Origin: Nocardia ignorata NBRC 108230
Lineage (GTDB): Bacteria; Actinomycetota; Actinomycetes; Mycobacteriales; Mycobacteriaceae
NCBI RefSeq assembly: GCF_001612905.1
Contig: NZ_BDBI01000043.1
Location: 1 to 64,000, forward strand
Reading direction: 5' to 3'
DNA: 64,000 bases
The position numbers and the translations under genes are program-made. The notes below the pieces were generated by a model that was given only the letters and a program-made list of their open reading frames with translations, ran no database searches and was not told the origin of the DNA. Positions 1 through 8,200 of the stretch are shown here, one piece after another. The first letter of the stretch is position 1, and the number at the start of each line of letters is the position of its first letter.

Positions 1-517
1 CGGTGCGTGCGGTGGTCTCGGCGGCGGTCGCCGCGTCGGCGGCCTTTTTGAATTCGCGGACCGAGTCGGCGGTCTGCTGGGACAGCACGTCGAGCGTCGA
101 CATCTTGTCCAGCAGTTGCTGGGGGGAGTTGCTCGACAGCACGGCGAACATGCGGTCGGTGCGCGCGCCGGTGTAGGCGGCCACGGCGGCGCGGTCGATC
201 ATCGGCTGGAATTTGCGCACCTCGGCGCGGGCGGCGTCGGCGACGGCCGTCGCGGCGGCGAGCTCGGCGTCGACATCACGCTGGATGGCCAGCTTCGCAT
301 CGAGTTCGGTTTGCGCGGTGAGGGATTCCTGGTTGACCGCTTCGGCCTGCCGGGACAGGTCGACCATGCGGGCGATCGCGTCACCGGCGGTGGTGGGGAG
401 GGCGACCGGGTCGGCCGCGGAGGGGCCGGCCACGGCGGCGGTGCAGACCAGGACGGTCGCGGACAGGGCTCCGGCCAATCCACGCGCTGCGTGAAATCTC
501 CGGTGTTGTGATCTCAC
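1..517 (-). CDS. RipC-like NlpC/P60 peptidoglycan hydrolase, N-terminal part only
   Basis: The gene runs off the left edge, so only about 172 N-terminal residues are visible. They show a signal peptide (basic start, hydrophobic stretch, AGPSAADP cleavage region near residue 35) followed by a long Ala/Glu/Gln-rich coiled coil. This is the N-terminal layout of secreted Rip hydrolases, whose catalytic NlpC/P60 domain would lie outside the window. In M. tuberculosis ripC (Rv2190c) sits next to the Rv2191-trpD-ctaE-qcr block, exactly the context here; RipC is known to work with FtsEX in cell separation. The start chosen is the GTG at 517, just upstream of the signal peptide; its ribosome-binding site is weak, so the start is tentative. 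Confidence 0.7.
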   Translation of the reverse strand, partial: MRSQHRRFHAARGLAGALSATVLVCTAAVAGPSAADPVALPTTAGDAIARMVDLSRQAEAVNQESLTAQTELDAKLAIQRDVDAELAAATAVADAARAEVRKFQPMIDRAAVAAYTGARTDRMFAVLSSNSPQQLLDKMSTLDVLSQQTADSVREFKKAADAATAAETTART

Positions 518-653
518 AGTGCCCCGTGCCCCGTTCTCTCGATATCCGACGATGCAAGCGCCTTACCTGAACCCGGACTTCCTCGTCCGCCACGAAGGTC
601 TCGATCAGATTACGGAACGGCGAGGGTTCGTGTCCAGTGGGGCACGAAAGGGT

Positions 654-688
654 CACGGTGCGCCCTTCCCCGAGAACGACGCACCGTG
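654..688 (-). terminator. Hairpin after the RipB-like gene
   Basis: A perfect 9-bp inverted repeat (CACGGTGCG, 654-662, with CGCACCGTG, 680-688) and a 17-base loop lie just downstream of the stop codon at 698. There is no clear T-run, so it could be a terminator, an mRNA-stabilising stem, or attenuation between the two hydrolase genes. Confidence 0.4.
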
Positions 689-697
689 CCGACTGGA

Positions 698-1267
698 TCA
701 GAAGCGGCGAGCGCCCGCGAACGGCATCGAGTCGAGCGACGCGACGTGCACCGGCGAACCCGAGGTGGCGGCGTGGACGACATTGCCGTCACCGGCGTAG
801 AGGCCCGAGTGGCCGCCGCCGTAGAACGACACCAGGTCGCCGGGGCGCAGGTCGCCGAGCGCGACCGGGGTGCCCGCGCCGAGCTGGGCACCGCTGGTGC
901 GGGGGAGCTCGACGCCCGCCTGGCGGTAGGCCCACTGGACCAGGCCCGAGCAGTCGAAGGCGTCCGGGCCCGCGGCACCGTAGACGTAGGGGGAGCCGAC
1001 CTTGCTCAGCGCGGCATCGAGGGCGATGTCGGCGGCGGTGGCGGTGGGTGCGGTGAACACGTGCGGCGCGGCCGGGGCCTCGATGCCGGGGATGCCCGCC
1101 GGGATCGGGATCTCGTTGGGCACCTCGAAGGTGCCGATGCCGGGCACGGTGACGGGCGTCGCCGACGCGGGAGCGGCCGGCAGGAGGAACGCGCCGATGG
1201 TGGCAGCGCCGACGGCTCCGGCGGCAACGGCACGCTGCGCCTGACGCTTGACGGTGTTGGTCGCCAT
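698..1267 (-). CDS. Secreted NlpC/P60 family peptidoglycan endopeptidase (RipB-like)
   Basis: A 189-residue exported protein. Residues 1-36 form a signal peptide (KRQ.. then a hydrophobic Ala/Gly run and APASA cleavage motif). A short linker leads to a C-terminal NlpC/P60 domain with the expected triad: Cys106 in FDCSGL, His153 in GGGHSGLY and His165 in VVHAA. It is predicted to cleave the peptide stem of peptidoglycan (D-Glu-mDAP bond) outside the cytoplasmic membrane. The size matches RipB/RipD-type short hydrolases. It precedes the RipC-like gene on the same strand. The ATG at 1267 is preceded by GGAAG and opens directly into the signal peptide, which decides the start. An inverted repeat upstream (1374-1400) may control it. 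Confidence 0.85.
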   Translation of the reverse strand: MATNTVKRQAQRAVAAGAVGAATIGAFLLPAAPASATPVTVPGIGTFEVPNEIPIPAGIPGIEAPAAPHVFTAPTATAADIALDAALSKVGSPYVYGAAGPDAFDCSGLVQWAYRQAGVELPRTSGAQLGAGTPVALGDLRPGDLVSFYGGGHSGLYAGDGNVVHAATSGSPVHVASLDSMPFAGARRF

Positions 1268-1928
1268 GATGCGGTACTTCCAATCTGCCCCACGACGTCC
1301 CGTCCGTATGACGGGGCGGACTCCTCGCGCCGAGCCGTTGCGGCCTGGCGGACTCCGTGAGGTCTCGAAAAGGTTACGAACCAATCACGGTGGTTTGTAA
1401 AGTCGGACATGCGTCCTGGAAGGGAATTCGTCGATTCGACCGGAACGAACGTGCGACGTGAGTCACACCGAATCACGAAAAGATAACGCCAGGTCGAATT
1501 TCTCGAGCGGGCCGGCTGCTGCCCAGTGCGGCGTCGGGTCGGTGTGTCTGTGCGACACGCCGTGAATTCTCAGTGAAGTCGCAGGTTATGCGAGCGTGGC
1601 GCCAAGCCGACCCGCCCGTTGACGTCCAGTCAACACACCGGGCGCGCCGCCCTCTGTCGCGGTCGGAATCTGGAAACGTCACTTATCCGATCGTTTCGGC
1701 GGCAGTAATGCATAACCGCGATATCTGTGATGCCGGTCTCAATTGGGTTTGCTCGCGGTCATTTTGTTCGCATCGGTGCGAAATCTTCGCGGCGAATGAT
1801 CGGCATCGGGTCGGGCACCCGGCTCGCGGACCTGGTCCCGGTGGGTGGGACCGATCTTCGGCCGATTCAGCGAAACCCGTTGGGGCGGTTACGGTACGGT
1901 CGAATGTTCGCGGTTCGAAGGGGGAGAG
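1268..1928. other. Long divergent intergenic region
   Basis: About 660 bases between the RipB-like gene (minus) and the AAA ATPase gene (plus). It holds the inverted repeat at 1374-1400 and stretches of lower GC (1470-1500 and 1680-1760), consistent with two divergent promoters. Short open frames here have no recognisable domain and no coding-like codon use, so I see no gene in it. Confidence 0.5.
1374..1400. promoter_or_regulatory. Imperfect 10-bp inverted repeat upstream of the NlpC/P60 gene
   Basis: TTACGAACCA (1374-1383) and TGGTTTGTAA (1391-1400) are reverse complements with one mismatch, separated by 7 bases. The repeat lies 107-133 bases upstream of the hydrolase start codon, in promoter position. 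The arm contains GTAA(C), the core reported for MtrA-type cell-wall response regulators, but MtrA sites are usually direct repeats, so the regulator is unknown. Confidence 0.4.
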
Positions 1929-3158
1929 GTGGCCGACGACCAGGTACTCACCGACATGCTGACGATGCTCGACCGCAGTCCGGGGGTGCTCGCGCTGCGT
2001 GTGTGCGTCATCGAGCTGCTGATCGAGCGGCAACGGTATGCCGACGCGCTGGCTCATTGTGGTGTCGCACTCGGAGACGAGCCGGGGAACGCACAGGTCC
2101 TCGCCTTGATGACGCGGTGCAGTACCGCACTGAGTGGTGGCTCGCCGCGACCGGCGCCCGCCGCCCCGCCCGCTGCCGTGCCGACCGGCTACGACTGGGC
2201 GGCCGCCGAGAGTCAGGTCGGCGACATCATCGCCCCGGCCTTCGTCGATGCCCCCACCGAGTTCGTCACCGACGACGACGCGGCCACTCTCGAACGCCCT
2301 CGCTTCGGCTTGGCCGATGTGGGTGGCATGGACGAGGTGAAGCGACAACTCGACCTCACCCTGCTCGGTCCGCTGCGCAATCCCGAGCTCGCCAAGGCGT
2401 TCGGCACCTCCGCCCGCGGCGGCCTGCTGCTCTACGGCCCGCCCGGCTGCGGCAAGACCTTCATCGCCTCGGCGGTGGCGGGGGAACTCGGCGCCAACTT
2501 CTACCCGATCGAGATCGCCGACATCCTCGACATCTACACCGGGTCGAGTGAGCGCAATGTGCACAGCATCTTCGAGATGGCCCGCCGTAACGCCCCCTGC
2601 GTGCTGTTCCTCGACGAGGTGGACGCGCTCGGACACAAGCGCAGCCAGATGCACGGTTCCTCGGCGATGCGCACGGTGGTGAACCAGTTGCTCACCGAGA
2701 TGGATTCGGCGACCCACAGCAATGAGGGCGTGTTCGTGCTTGGCGCGACGAACCACCCGTGGGACGTGGATGTGGCGCTGCGCAGGCCGGGCCGCTTCGA
2801 CCGGATGATCTTCGTCGCCCTGCCGGACGCGGCCGCGCGCCGGTCGATCCTGCACTACCACTTGCGCGACCGTCCGATCGCGGGCATCGACCTCACTGCC
2901 CTCGCCGCGCACACCGAGGGCCTGTCCGGCGCCGACCTCGCCCACATCTGCACCTCGGCCACCCAGCTGGCGATGGCGGACTCGATGCGCACGGGTGAGG
3001 TGCGTCCCGTCGGCATGCCCGATGTGCGGGCCGCGCTCGCCCAGGTGCGGCCGAGTACCGGTGCCTGGTTCGAATCCGCCCGCAATGTGGTCGAATTCGC
3101 CAACGGCGACGGGAGCTATGACGACCTCGCCCGGTACCTGAAGCGCATCAAGCGCTGA
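1929..3158 (+). CDS. AAA ATPase (CDC48/FtsH-like single AAA domain) with TPR-like N-terminus
   Basis: A 409-residue ATPase. Residues 1-75 look like degenerate TPR helices (LIERQRYADALAHCGVAL), followed by a Pro/Ala linker and one AAA module from about residue 130. Walker A GPPGCGKT is near residue 170, Walker B LFLDEVDA near 228, and the second region of homology with arginine fingers is LRRPGRFDR. There is no protease or second AAA domain and no membrane helix. Predicted role: ATP-driven remodelling or unfolding of a partner protein, unknown target. The GTG at 1929 follows a strong GGGGGAG site 5 bases away, so I prefer it to earlier in-frame starts. It is followed after 10 bases by a TPR membrane protein that is probably its partner. 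Confidence 0.75.
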   Translation: MADDQVLTDMLTMLDRSPGVLALRVCVIELLIERQRYADALAHCGVALGDEPGNAQVLALMTRCSTALSGGSPRPAPAAPPAAVPTGYDWAAAESQVGDIIAPAFVDAPTEFVTDDDAATLERPRFGLADVGGMDEVKRQLDLTLLGPLRNPELAKAFGTSARGGLLLYGPPGCGKTFIASAVAGELGANFYPIEIADILDIYTGSSERNVHSIFEMARRNAPCVLFLDEVDALGHKRSQMHGSSAMRTVVNQLLTEMDSATHSNEGVFVLGATNHPWDVDVALRRPGRFDRMIFVALPDAAARRSILHYHLRDRPIAGIDLTALAAHTEGLSGADLAHICTSATQLAMADSMRTGEVRPVGMPDVRAALAQVRPSTGAWFESARNVVEFANGDGSYDDLARYLKRIKR

Positions 3159-3168
3159 ACCGGCACCG

Positions 3169-4179
3169 ATGAGCGAACCGCGACTCGACCGGGCCGTCGT
3201 ACTGGTCGAGTTGGACCGACTCGAGGCGGCGCGCGCCGAGCTGGCCGCCCTGCTGGCCGTCGAGCCCGACAACGCCGATGCCCACGCACACGTCGCGCAC
3301 ACGTGGCTGAGGTCCGCGGATTTCGCCACCGCGAGCGCGGCGGCACGCACGGCGCTGCGCCACGACCCCGAGCACCTGTTCGCGTGGGTCCTGCTGGCGC
3401 TCAGTGAACACGGATTGTTCGACCGGCTGACCGACACCGATCGGATCGCGGCGCTCGCCCATCAGGACGAGGCGGTGCGCGCGGCGTACACCTGCGTAGA
3501 CCTGAACCCCTGGTCGGCCGAGTGTCACCGGGTACTCGCGGTCGTGCTGGCGCCCCGGGACCGCGAGGCGGCGCTGGCCGCCGTCGACGTCGGCATCGAA
3601 CTCGACCCGCAGGAACCCCTCCTCTACATCACGCGTGCCCGCGTGCTCTGGCACGGCGCCGAGGCCGACGCCCAGCGCGCCGCGGCGTTCCGTGCGGCAC
3701 TCGAGCAGGCGTTGCGGCTGGAACCCGACAACGCCGAGGCCATGTATCTGCTCGGCGCGGACGCCGCGCGGTCGGGTAGGCGGGCAGATGCCGAGCGGTG
3801 GCTGTTGCGGGCCGCCGAACTCGAACCGGCCCACGGGCCCACGGCGCGGGAACTGCTGCGGCAGGTACCCGATCCTTCCGGGTCGTTGCGAGACCCGGCG
3901 GTGCGCCGCGAGTACCTCGGCGGTCCGAGCGTCGGCGGTGTCAGACGATCGAGCACAGGCGTGATCGCCGTACTCGTCTTCTTGTTCGTCGTCGGACTGG
4001 CCCGCGCTGTGTCGGGAGTCGACACCGACGACGCCTCGACCCGCCCCACCACGACCCTGCGCCCACCGCTCACCTACTACAAGCCGCAGCCGCTGCCCAC
4101 CTTCCCCGAGTGGAGCCGGTACTTGACGGCTCGTCCCACCCCACCCCTCCCCGCCTGGCCACAGCACGTGCCCCGCTGA
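3169..4179 (+). CDS. TPR-repeat protein with one C-terminal membrane anchor
   Basis: A 336-residue protein made of repeated Ala/Leu-rich helix pairs (TPR-like, for example LEPDNAEAMYLLGADAARSG and LEPAHGPTAREL), then one transmembrane segment at about residues 264-281 (VIAVLVFLFVVGLARAV) and a Pro-rich tail of about 55 residues ending in PPLPAWPQHVPR. The TPR part would be cytoplasmic and the tail outside, or the reverse; no signal peptide is present. It starts 10 bases after the AAA ATPase gene and is surely cotranscribed. A TPR scaffold that recruits the ATPase to the membrane is the simplest reading, but no substrate is evident. I do not recognise a named family. Confidence 0.65.
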   Translation: MSEPRLDRAVVLVELDRLEAARAELAALLAVEPDNADAHAHVAHTWLRSADFATASAAARTALRHDPEHLFAWVLLALSEHGLFDRLTDTDRIAALAHQDEAVRAAYTCVDLNPWSAECHRVLAVVLAPRDREAALAAVDVGIELDPQEPLLYITRARVLWHGAEADAQRAAAFRAALEQALRLEPDNAEAMYLLGADAARSGRRADAERWLLRAAELEPAHGPTARELLRQVPDPSGSLRDPAVRREYLGGPSVGGVRRSSTGVIAVLVFLFVVGLARAVSGVDTDDASTRPTTTLRPPLTYYKPQPLPTFPEWSRYLTARPTPPLPAWPQHVPR

Positions 4180-4304
4180 ACCCCCCACCCTTCACCGAGG
4201 CAACCTCCTGGCAAGGCGGAGGGATCGCCGCGCAGCATCGGGACCGCAGGGGCCGCCGACTCGAGCGCGCCAGCGCTCCAACCAACACTGTCGGACCCCT
4301 TCCT

Positions 4305-4310
4305 TACTCT
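4305..4310 (+). promoter_or_regulatory. -10 hexamer TACTCT for a leaderless start
   Basis: TACTCT lies 7 bases before the GTG at 4318, with no ribosome-binding site between, the spacing expected if transcription starts at the start codon. Confidence 0.5.
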
Positions 4311-4317
4311 GCTGTCC

Positions 4318-6177
4318 GTGCCCGACCCTGTACTCCCGGCCGCGCGGCAGCTGGCCTTCGACGAGCTCGATACGCCGTTGTATGCCACCACTTTCGTCGT
4401 CGTCGACCTGGAGACCACCGGGACCAGCCCCGACGGTGATGCGATCACCGAGATCGGGGCCGTGAAGGTGCGTGGGGGAGAGGTGTTGGGGGAGTTCGCG
4501 ACCCTGGTGAATCCGGGGTACGAGATTCCGCCCGCGATCGTGCAGATCACCGGGATCACCACGGCCATGGTGTATGCCGCGCCGCGAATCGAGGCAGTGT
4601 TGCCGGGGTTTCTCGAGTTCGCGGCGGGGGCGGTGCTGGTGGCGCACAATGCCCGGTTCGACACGGCTTTTCTGAAAGCCGCTGCCGCGCGCCAGGACAT
4701 TCCGTGGCCGAATCCGCAGGTGTTGTGCACGGTGAAGCTGGCGCGGCGGGTGCTCACTCGCGACGAGGCGCCGTCGGCGCGGCTGGGGGTGCTGGCACAG
4801 ATCCTCGGTGCGTCGACCACGCCGACGCACCGCGCTCTCGACGATGCCCGCGCCACGGTCGACGTGTTGCACGCGCTGATCGCCCGCGTCGGTAACCAGG
4901 GTGTGCAGAGCCTGACGGAGCTGCTCGACTATTTGCCCGGTGTCACCGGAACACAGCGCGCCAAAAGGACATTCGCCAACGATCTCCCTGCCGCGCCGGG
5001 TGTGTATCTGTTCCGCGGCCCGTCCGACGAAGTCCTCTATATAGGGACGGCGGTGAATCTGCGCCGCCGCGTGCGCAACTACTTCACCGGTTCGGAGACG
5101 CGCGGCCGCATGAAAGAGATGGTGGCGCTGGCACAACGGGTCGACCACGTGGTCTGCGCGCACGGACTCGAGGCCGGTGTTCGCGAACTGCGACTGCTCG
5201 CCGCCCACGCCCCGCCTTACAACCGCCGTTCGAAGTTCCCCAAGCGTGGCTGGTGGCTCACTCTCACCGACGAACCCTTCCCGCGCCTGGTCGCCGTTCG
5301 CACGCCGGCCCGAACTGCTCTGGGCCCGTTCAACTCTCGCGCCGACGCCGTAGATGTCGGCCTGACCATCGCCGAATTCGCGGGTCTGCGCACCTGTGCC
5401 ACCCGGCTCACCCGCGCCGCGAAACACACATGCCAACCAGCGATCGTCGGCGGATGCCCGGCCGCCAGCGACGACGGCTCGGACGCCGACGCCTACGCAC
5501 CCGCCGCCCATTCGGTTCGCGATCTGCTCACGGGTCGCTCCGACACTCTCCTGCGCGCCATGCTCGACCGCATCGAAACCTATTCCACGGCAGAGCATTT
5601 CGAGGCGGCTGCCCGCCTGCGTGATCGCACCGCCGCCGTGGTCACCAAACTGGCTCGCACCCAACGACTCGCTGCTCTGGCCCGCCTTGCCGAACTGATC
5701 ATCGCCCTTCCCGACGGCGCGGGCGGCTGGGAATTCTCCGTCATCCGCCACGGCCGCCTCGCCGCCGCGGGCGTCGCCCGCCGCGGCACCCCACCCATGG
5801 CTGTCGTCGATCAAATCGTGGCGGCCGCGGAAACGGTCGTGCCCGATCTCGGCGACGCGGCCACGAGCAACGGTCGCGCACTGCGACGACAAGCGATGCC
5901 GATCCCCGGGGTTCCCGACGCCGCGATGACAACCGTGCACAGCGCGGATCGGCCGCTCATGTTCTCCGATGACGTACCTCCACTCCTCGGTGCGCCGCCG
6001 GAGGAGGTCGGGGTGATCGCGCGCTGGCTCGCCAAACCCGGCGCCAGGATCGTCCGGACCAGCGACGGGTACTGCGAACCGCTGCACGGTGCCGCCCGCT
6101 GGGTCGCCTGGGCGCAGCTGGCCCGGGAGGCGGCGGAAGTGCGGTCCGAGCAGGAGCAGTATCTGGCGGAGCGGTGA
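4318..6177 (+). CDS. DEDDh 3'-5' exonuclease fused to UvrC-like GIY-YIG nuclease (Rv2191 type)
   Basis: A 619-residue fusion. Residues 25-185 are a DnaQ/epsilon-like exonuclease with D30 and E32 (DLETT), NARFD and HRALDDA, giving the DEDDh set. From about residue 225 a GIY-YIG domain follows (PGVYLFRG...VLYIGTAVNLRRRVRNYF), then a UVR-like motif (EAAARLRDRTAAV) around residue 430. The UvrC RNase H/HhH end is absent. M. tuberculosis Rv2191 has the same architecture and the same neighbours. Likely role: DNA repair nuclease working apart from canonical UvrABC; the substrate is unproven. The GTG start at 4318 has no Shine-Dalgarno but a TACTCT hexamer 7 bases upstream, suggesting a leaderless mRNA. 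Confidence 0.85.
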   Translation: MPDPVLPAARQLAFDELDTPLYATTFVVVDLETTGTSPDGDAITEIGAVKVRGGEVLGEFATLVNPGYEIPPAIVQITGITTAMVYAAPRIEAVLPGFLEFAAGAVLVAHNARFDTAFLKAAAARQDIPWPNPQVLCTVKLARRVLTRDEAPSARLGVLAQILGASTTPTHRALDDARATVDVLHALIARVGNQGVQSLTELLDYLPGVTGTQRAKRTFANDLPAAPGVYLFRGPSDEVLYIGTAVNLRRRVRNYFTGSETRGRMKEMVALAQRVDHVVCAHGLEAGVRELRLLAAHAPPYNRRSKFPKRGWWLTLTDEPFPRLVAVRTPARTALGPFNSRADAVDVGLTIAEFAGLRTCATRLTRAAKHTCQPAIVGGCPAASDDGSDADAYAPAAHSVRDLLTGRSDTLLRAMLDRIETYSTAEHFEAAARLRDRTAAVVTKLARTQRLAALARLAELIIALPDGAGGWEFSVIRHGRLAAAGVARRGTPPMAVVDQIVAAAETVVPDLGDAATSNGRALRRQAMPIPGVPDAAMTTVHSADRPLMFSDDVPPLLGAPPEEVGVIARWLAKPGARIVRTSDGYCEPLHGAARWVAWAQLAREAAEVRSEQEQYLAER

Positions 6178-6266
6178 ACACGACCGGCGATGTTCCACCG
6201 CCCTGACCGACACACCCCTGGCCCGTCCTGGATCATGGATGGTGGCGTTCACGGTGGAAAGGACTG

Positions 6267-6824
6267 GTGGCGGTGTTCGTGAAGGTGTGTGGGTTGACCA
6301 CCGAGGAACAGATCGACTGGGCGGTCGAGCTGGGCTATTCGGCGATCGGCGTCATGGTCACGCCCAAGAGCAAGCGGTACCGCACGCCCGAGCAGGCCCG
6401 TGCCCTCGCCGACTACGCGCGCGGTCGCATCACCACCTTCGCGGTCGCCCTGGAACACGCCGAAGTCGCCGAGGTGGCCGACGCCTTCGACGTCGTCCAG
6501 CTCTACCGGTGGGCCGACCTGCCGAACCTGGCCTTCTGCTCCTCGACCTCGCCCGCACCCGAGCAGACCAGCGAATACTTCTTCTACGACGCCAGCGCGG
6601 GCAGCGGCGTCTTCGAGGAGTTCCCCGACTGGGTGCGCGCCCAGCCGGGACGGGTGGTGCTGGCCGGTGGCCTCGACCCGGACAATGTCGCCGACGTCAT
6701 CGCCCGCCACCGTCCCTACGGCGTCGACGTGTCGAGTTCGCTGGAAACGGCACCGGGTGTGAAGAGCTACGACCTCATGCGACGGTTCAAAGCGGCCACC
6801 GAGCGGCCCGAAGTTCTAGGCTGA
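6267..6824 (+). CDS. TrpF-like phosphoribosylanthranilate isomerase family protein
   Basis: A 185-residue beta/alpha barrel of the TrpF family, slightly shorter than the usual 200 or so. It keeps the KVCGLT motif with the catalytic base Cys8, PKSKRY, the general acid region YDASAGSG with Asp108 (counterpart of the LLD..GG.G motif) and the phosphate-binding GGL (134) and GVDVSSSLE (152-160). The usual VQLHG motif reads VQLYR. If active it would isomerise phosphoribosylanthranilate in tryptophan synthesis. This is odd because most Actinobacteria use the dual HisA/TrpF enzyme PriA. It lies beside trpD, which faces it from the opposite strand. The GTG at 6267 has a good GGAAAGGA site. Confidence 0.75.
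   Translation: MAVFVKVCGLTTEEQIDWAVELGYSAIGVMVTPKSKRYRTPEQARALADYARGRITTFAVALEHAEVAEVADAFDVVQLYRWADLPNLAFCSSTSPAPEQTSEYFFYDASAGSGVFEEFPDWVRAQPGRVVLAGGLDPDNVADVIARHRPYGVDVSSSLETAPGVKSYDLMRRFKAATERPEVLG
6817..6822 (+). promoter_or_regulatory. -10 hexamer TAGGCT inside the end of the TrpF-like gene
   Basis: TAGGCT ends 6 bases before the ATG at 6829. It overlaps the last codons of the TrpF-like gene and could give the RAM-domain gene its own leaderless transcript. Confidence 0.4.
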
Positions 6825-6828
6825 TCCC

Positions 6829-7104
6829 ATGATTACCGCGATCGTGCTGATCCAGGCCGAGAACTCTCGCATCCCCGAGACCGCACAGGCGCTCGCCGAT
6901 ACCGCAGGAGTCGCCGAGGTGTACTCCTGCGCCGGCGATGTGGACCTGATCGCGATCGTGCGGGTACGCGATCACGAGCGCATCGCCGAGGTCGTCACCG
7001 AGGGCATCGACAAGGTCGACGGGGTGGTCCGCACCACCACCCACATCGCCTTCAAGTCCTATTCCAGTGCCGACGTGGAAGCCGGATTCTCCCTGGGGGA
7101 GTAG
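6829..7104 (+). CDS. Stand-alone Lrp/AsnC ligand-binding (RAM) domain protein
   Basis: A 91-residue protein that is only the RAM (regulation of amino-acid metabolism) alpha/beta sandwich found at the C-terminus of Lrp/AsnC regulators: AIVLIQAE..., a GDVDLIAIVRV ligand-loop motif and a closing TTTHIAFKSY strand. There is no helix-turn-helix. Such single-domain proteins form dimers or octamers and bind amino acids; some act as partners of full-length Lrp regulators. It starts 4 bases after the TrpF-like gene and converges on trpD (stops 5 bases apart), so sensing tryptophan or another aromatic amino acid is a reasonable guess but not shown. Confidence 0.85.
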   Translation: MITAIVLIQAENSRIPETAQALADTAGVAEVYSCAGDVDLIAIVRVRDHERIAEVVTEGIDKVDGVVRTTTHIAFKSYSSADVEAGFSLGE

Positions 7105-7109
7105 GGCTT

Positions 7110-8171
7110 TCAGTTGTCGTCGAGGACCTGGGTGAGTTCGGCCCAGGTCTGCAGCAACTTCGCGGACGCGCCGCTGTCCACCGCGGCGGCGGCGCGTTCC
7201 ATCGCTGCCGAGAGCGCGGCGTCCAGGTCGAGATCGACATCGCCCACACCACGTGAGAGGTCGTAGGCGACGATCGCCGCGGCCGAATTCAGCAGCACCG
7301 CGTCCCGCACCGGCCCCGGTGTCCCGGCGAAGACCTCCCGCGCGATCCGCGCGTTCTCGGCCGCGTCGCCGCCACGCAACTCGTCGAGATCGACGCGGGG
7401 GATGCCGAGCGCGGTCGGGTCGAGCACCGTCTGCTCGACGCGCCCACCGCTGACGACCCACACATCGGTCAGATCCGAGGTGGTGATCTCGTCGAGCCCG
7501 TCGCGCCCGCGCACCACCAGCGCACTGGCCCCACGCTGGGCGAACACGCCCGCGATCACCGGCACCAGATCCGCGAACGCGCACCCGATCAGCCCCGCGC
7601 GCGGCTGCGCCGGATTGGTCAGCGGGCCGAGCACATTGAACACGGTCGGGATGCCGATCTCCTTGCGCGCCGCACCAGCGAAACGCAACCCCGAATGGAA
7701 CAGCGGCGCGAAGCAGAACCCGATGCCCGCCTCCCGCACCGACCGCGCCACCGACTGCGGGCCGAGCGCCAGCTTCACCCCGAGCGCCTCGAGCACGTCG
7801 GCGCCACCGGCCTTCGAGGAGGCGGCCCGGTTGCCGTGCTTGACCACCGGCACCCCCGCCGACGCGACGACCACCGACGACATCGTCGAGATGTTCACCG
7901 ATCCCGATCGATCGCCACCGGTGCCGACGATGTCGACCGCGTCCCCGTCCACGTGCACCAGCCGCGCGTGTCCGAGCATCCCCGACACCATGCCCGCCAG
8001 CTCGGTGGGGGTCGGGCCCTTGATCTTCATGGCGACGCCGAAGGCCGCGATCTGGGCGGCGGTCGCGTTGTCGGTGAAGATCTCATCGATCACCCAGGTG
8101 GTGTCCTCGGCGGTCAGATCGCCGCCGTCGGCGAGGGTCCCGAGCACCTGGGCCCAACTGCGCACGCTCAT
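7110..8171 (-). CDS. trpD: Anthranilate phosphoribosyltransferase
   Basis: A 353-residue TrpD, the second step of tryptophan synthesis (anthranilate plus PRPP to phosphoribosylanthranilate). Visible signatures are GTGGD near residue 83 (PRPP/pyrophosphate loop), KHGNRAASSKAGGADVLEALG (given in two parts: KHGNR and the Ser/Lys/Gly-rich loop that binds PRPP) and the MK IKGPT region of the N-terminal helical domain. The length is typical. M. tuberculosis trpD (Rv2192c) occupies the same place between the Rv2191-type gene and ctaE. A small hypothetical gene lies upstream on the same strand, and two alternative hairpins (8201-8228) sit in the gap just before the start. Confidence 0.95.
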   Translation of the reverse strand: MSVRSWAQVLGTLADGGDLTAEDTTWVIDEIFTDNATAAQIAAFGVAMKIKGPTPTELAGMVSGMLGHARLVHVDGDAVDIVGTGGDRSGSVNISTMSSVVVASAGVPVVKHGNRAASSKAGGADVLEALGVKLALGPQSVARSVREAGIGFCFAPLFHSGLRFAGAARKEIGIPTVFNVLGPLTNPAQPRAGLIGCAFADLVPVIAGVFAQRGASALVVRGRDGLDEITTSDLTDVWVVSGGRVEQTVLDPTALGIPRVDLDELRGGDAAENARIAREVFAGTPGPVRDAVLLNSAAAIVAYDLSRGVGDVDLDLDAALSAAMERAAAAVDSGASAKLLQTWAELTQVLDDN

Positions 8172-8200
8172 CTGCTCTGCATCTCCGTTTCGACGACGGG

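Noticed and set aside
1268..1480. ydaO-type c-di-AMP riboswitch before the NlpC/P60 gene
   Set aside because: Such riboswitches often precede cell-wall hydrolase genes, but I cannot find the conserved core sequence or pairing here.
1473..1682. 69-codon minus-strand frame in the long intergenic region
   Set aside because: No ribosome-binding site, no coding bias and no motif.
1900..1918. Possible LexA box before the AAA ATPase (TCGAAT...GTTCGA)
   Set aside because: The half sites are 7 bases apart; the LexA box needs 4.
1683..3437. Long open frame antisense to the AAA ATPase gene
   Set aside because: High GC gives long antisense frames; it has no domain and the sense strand has clear AAA motifs.
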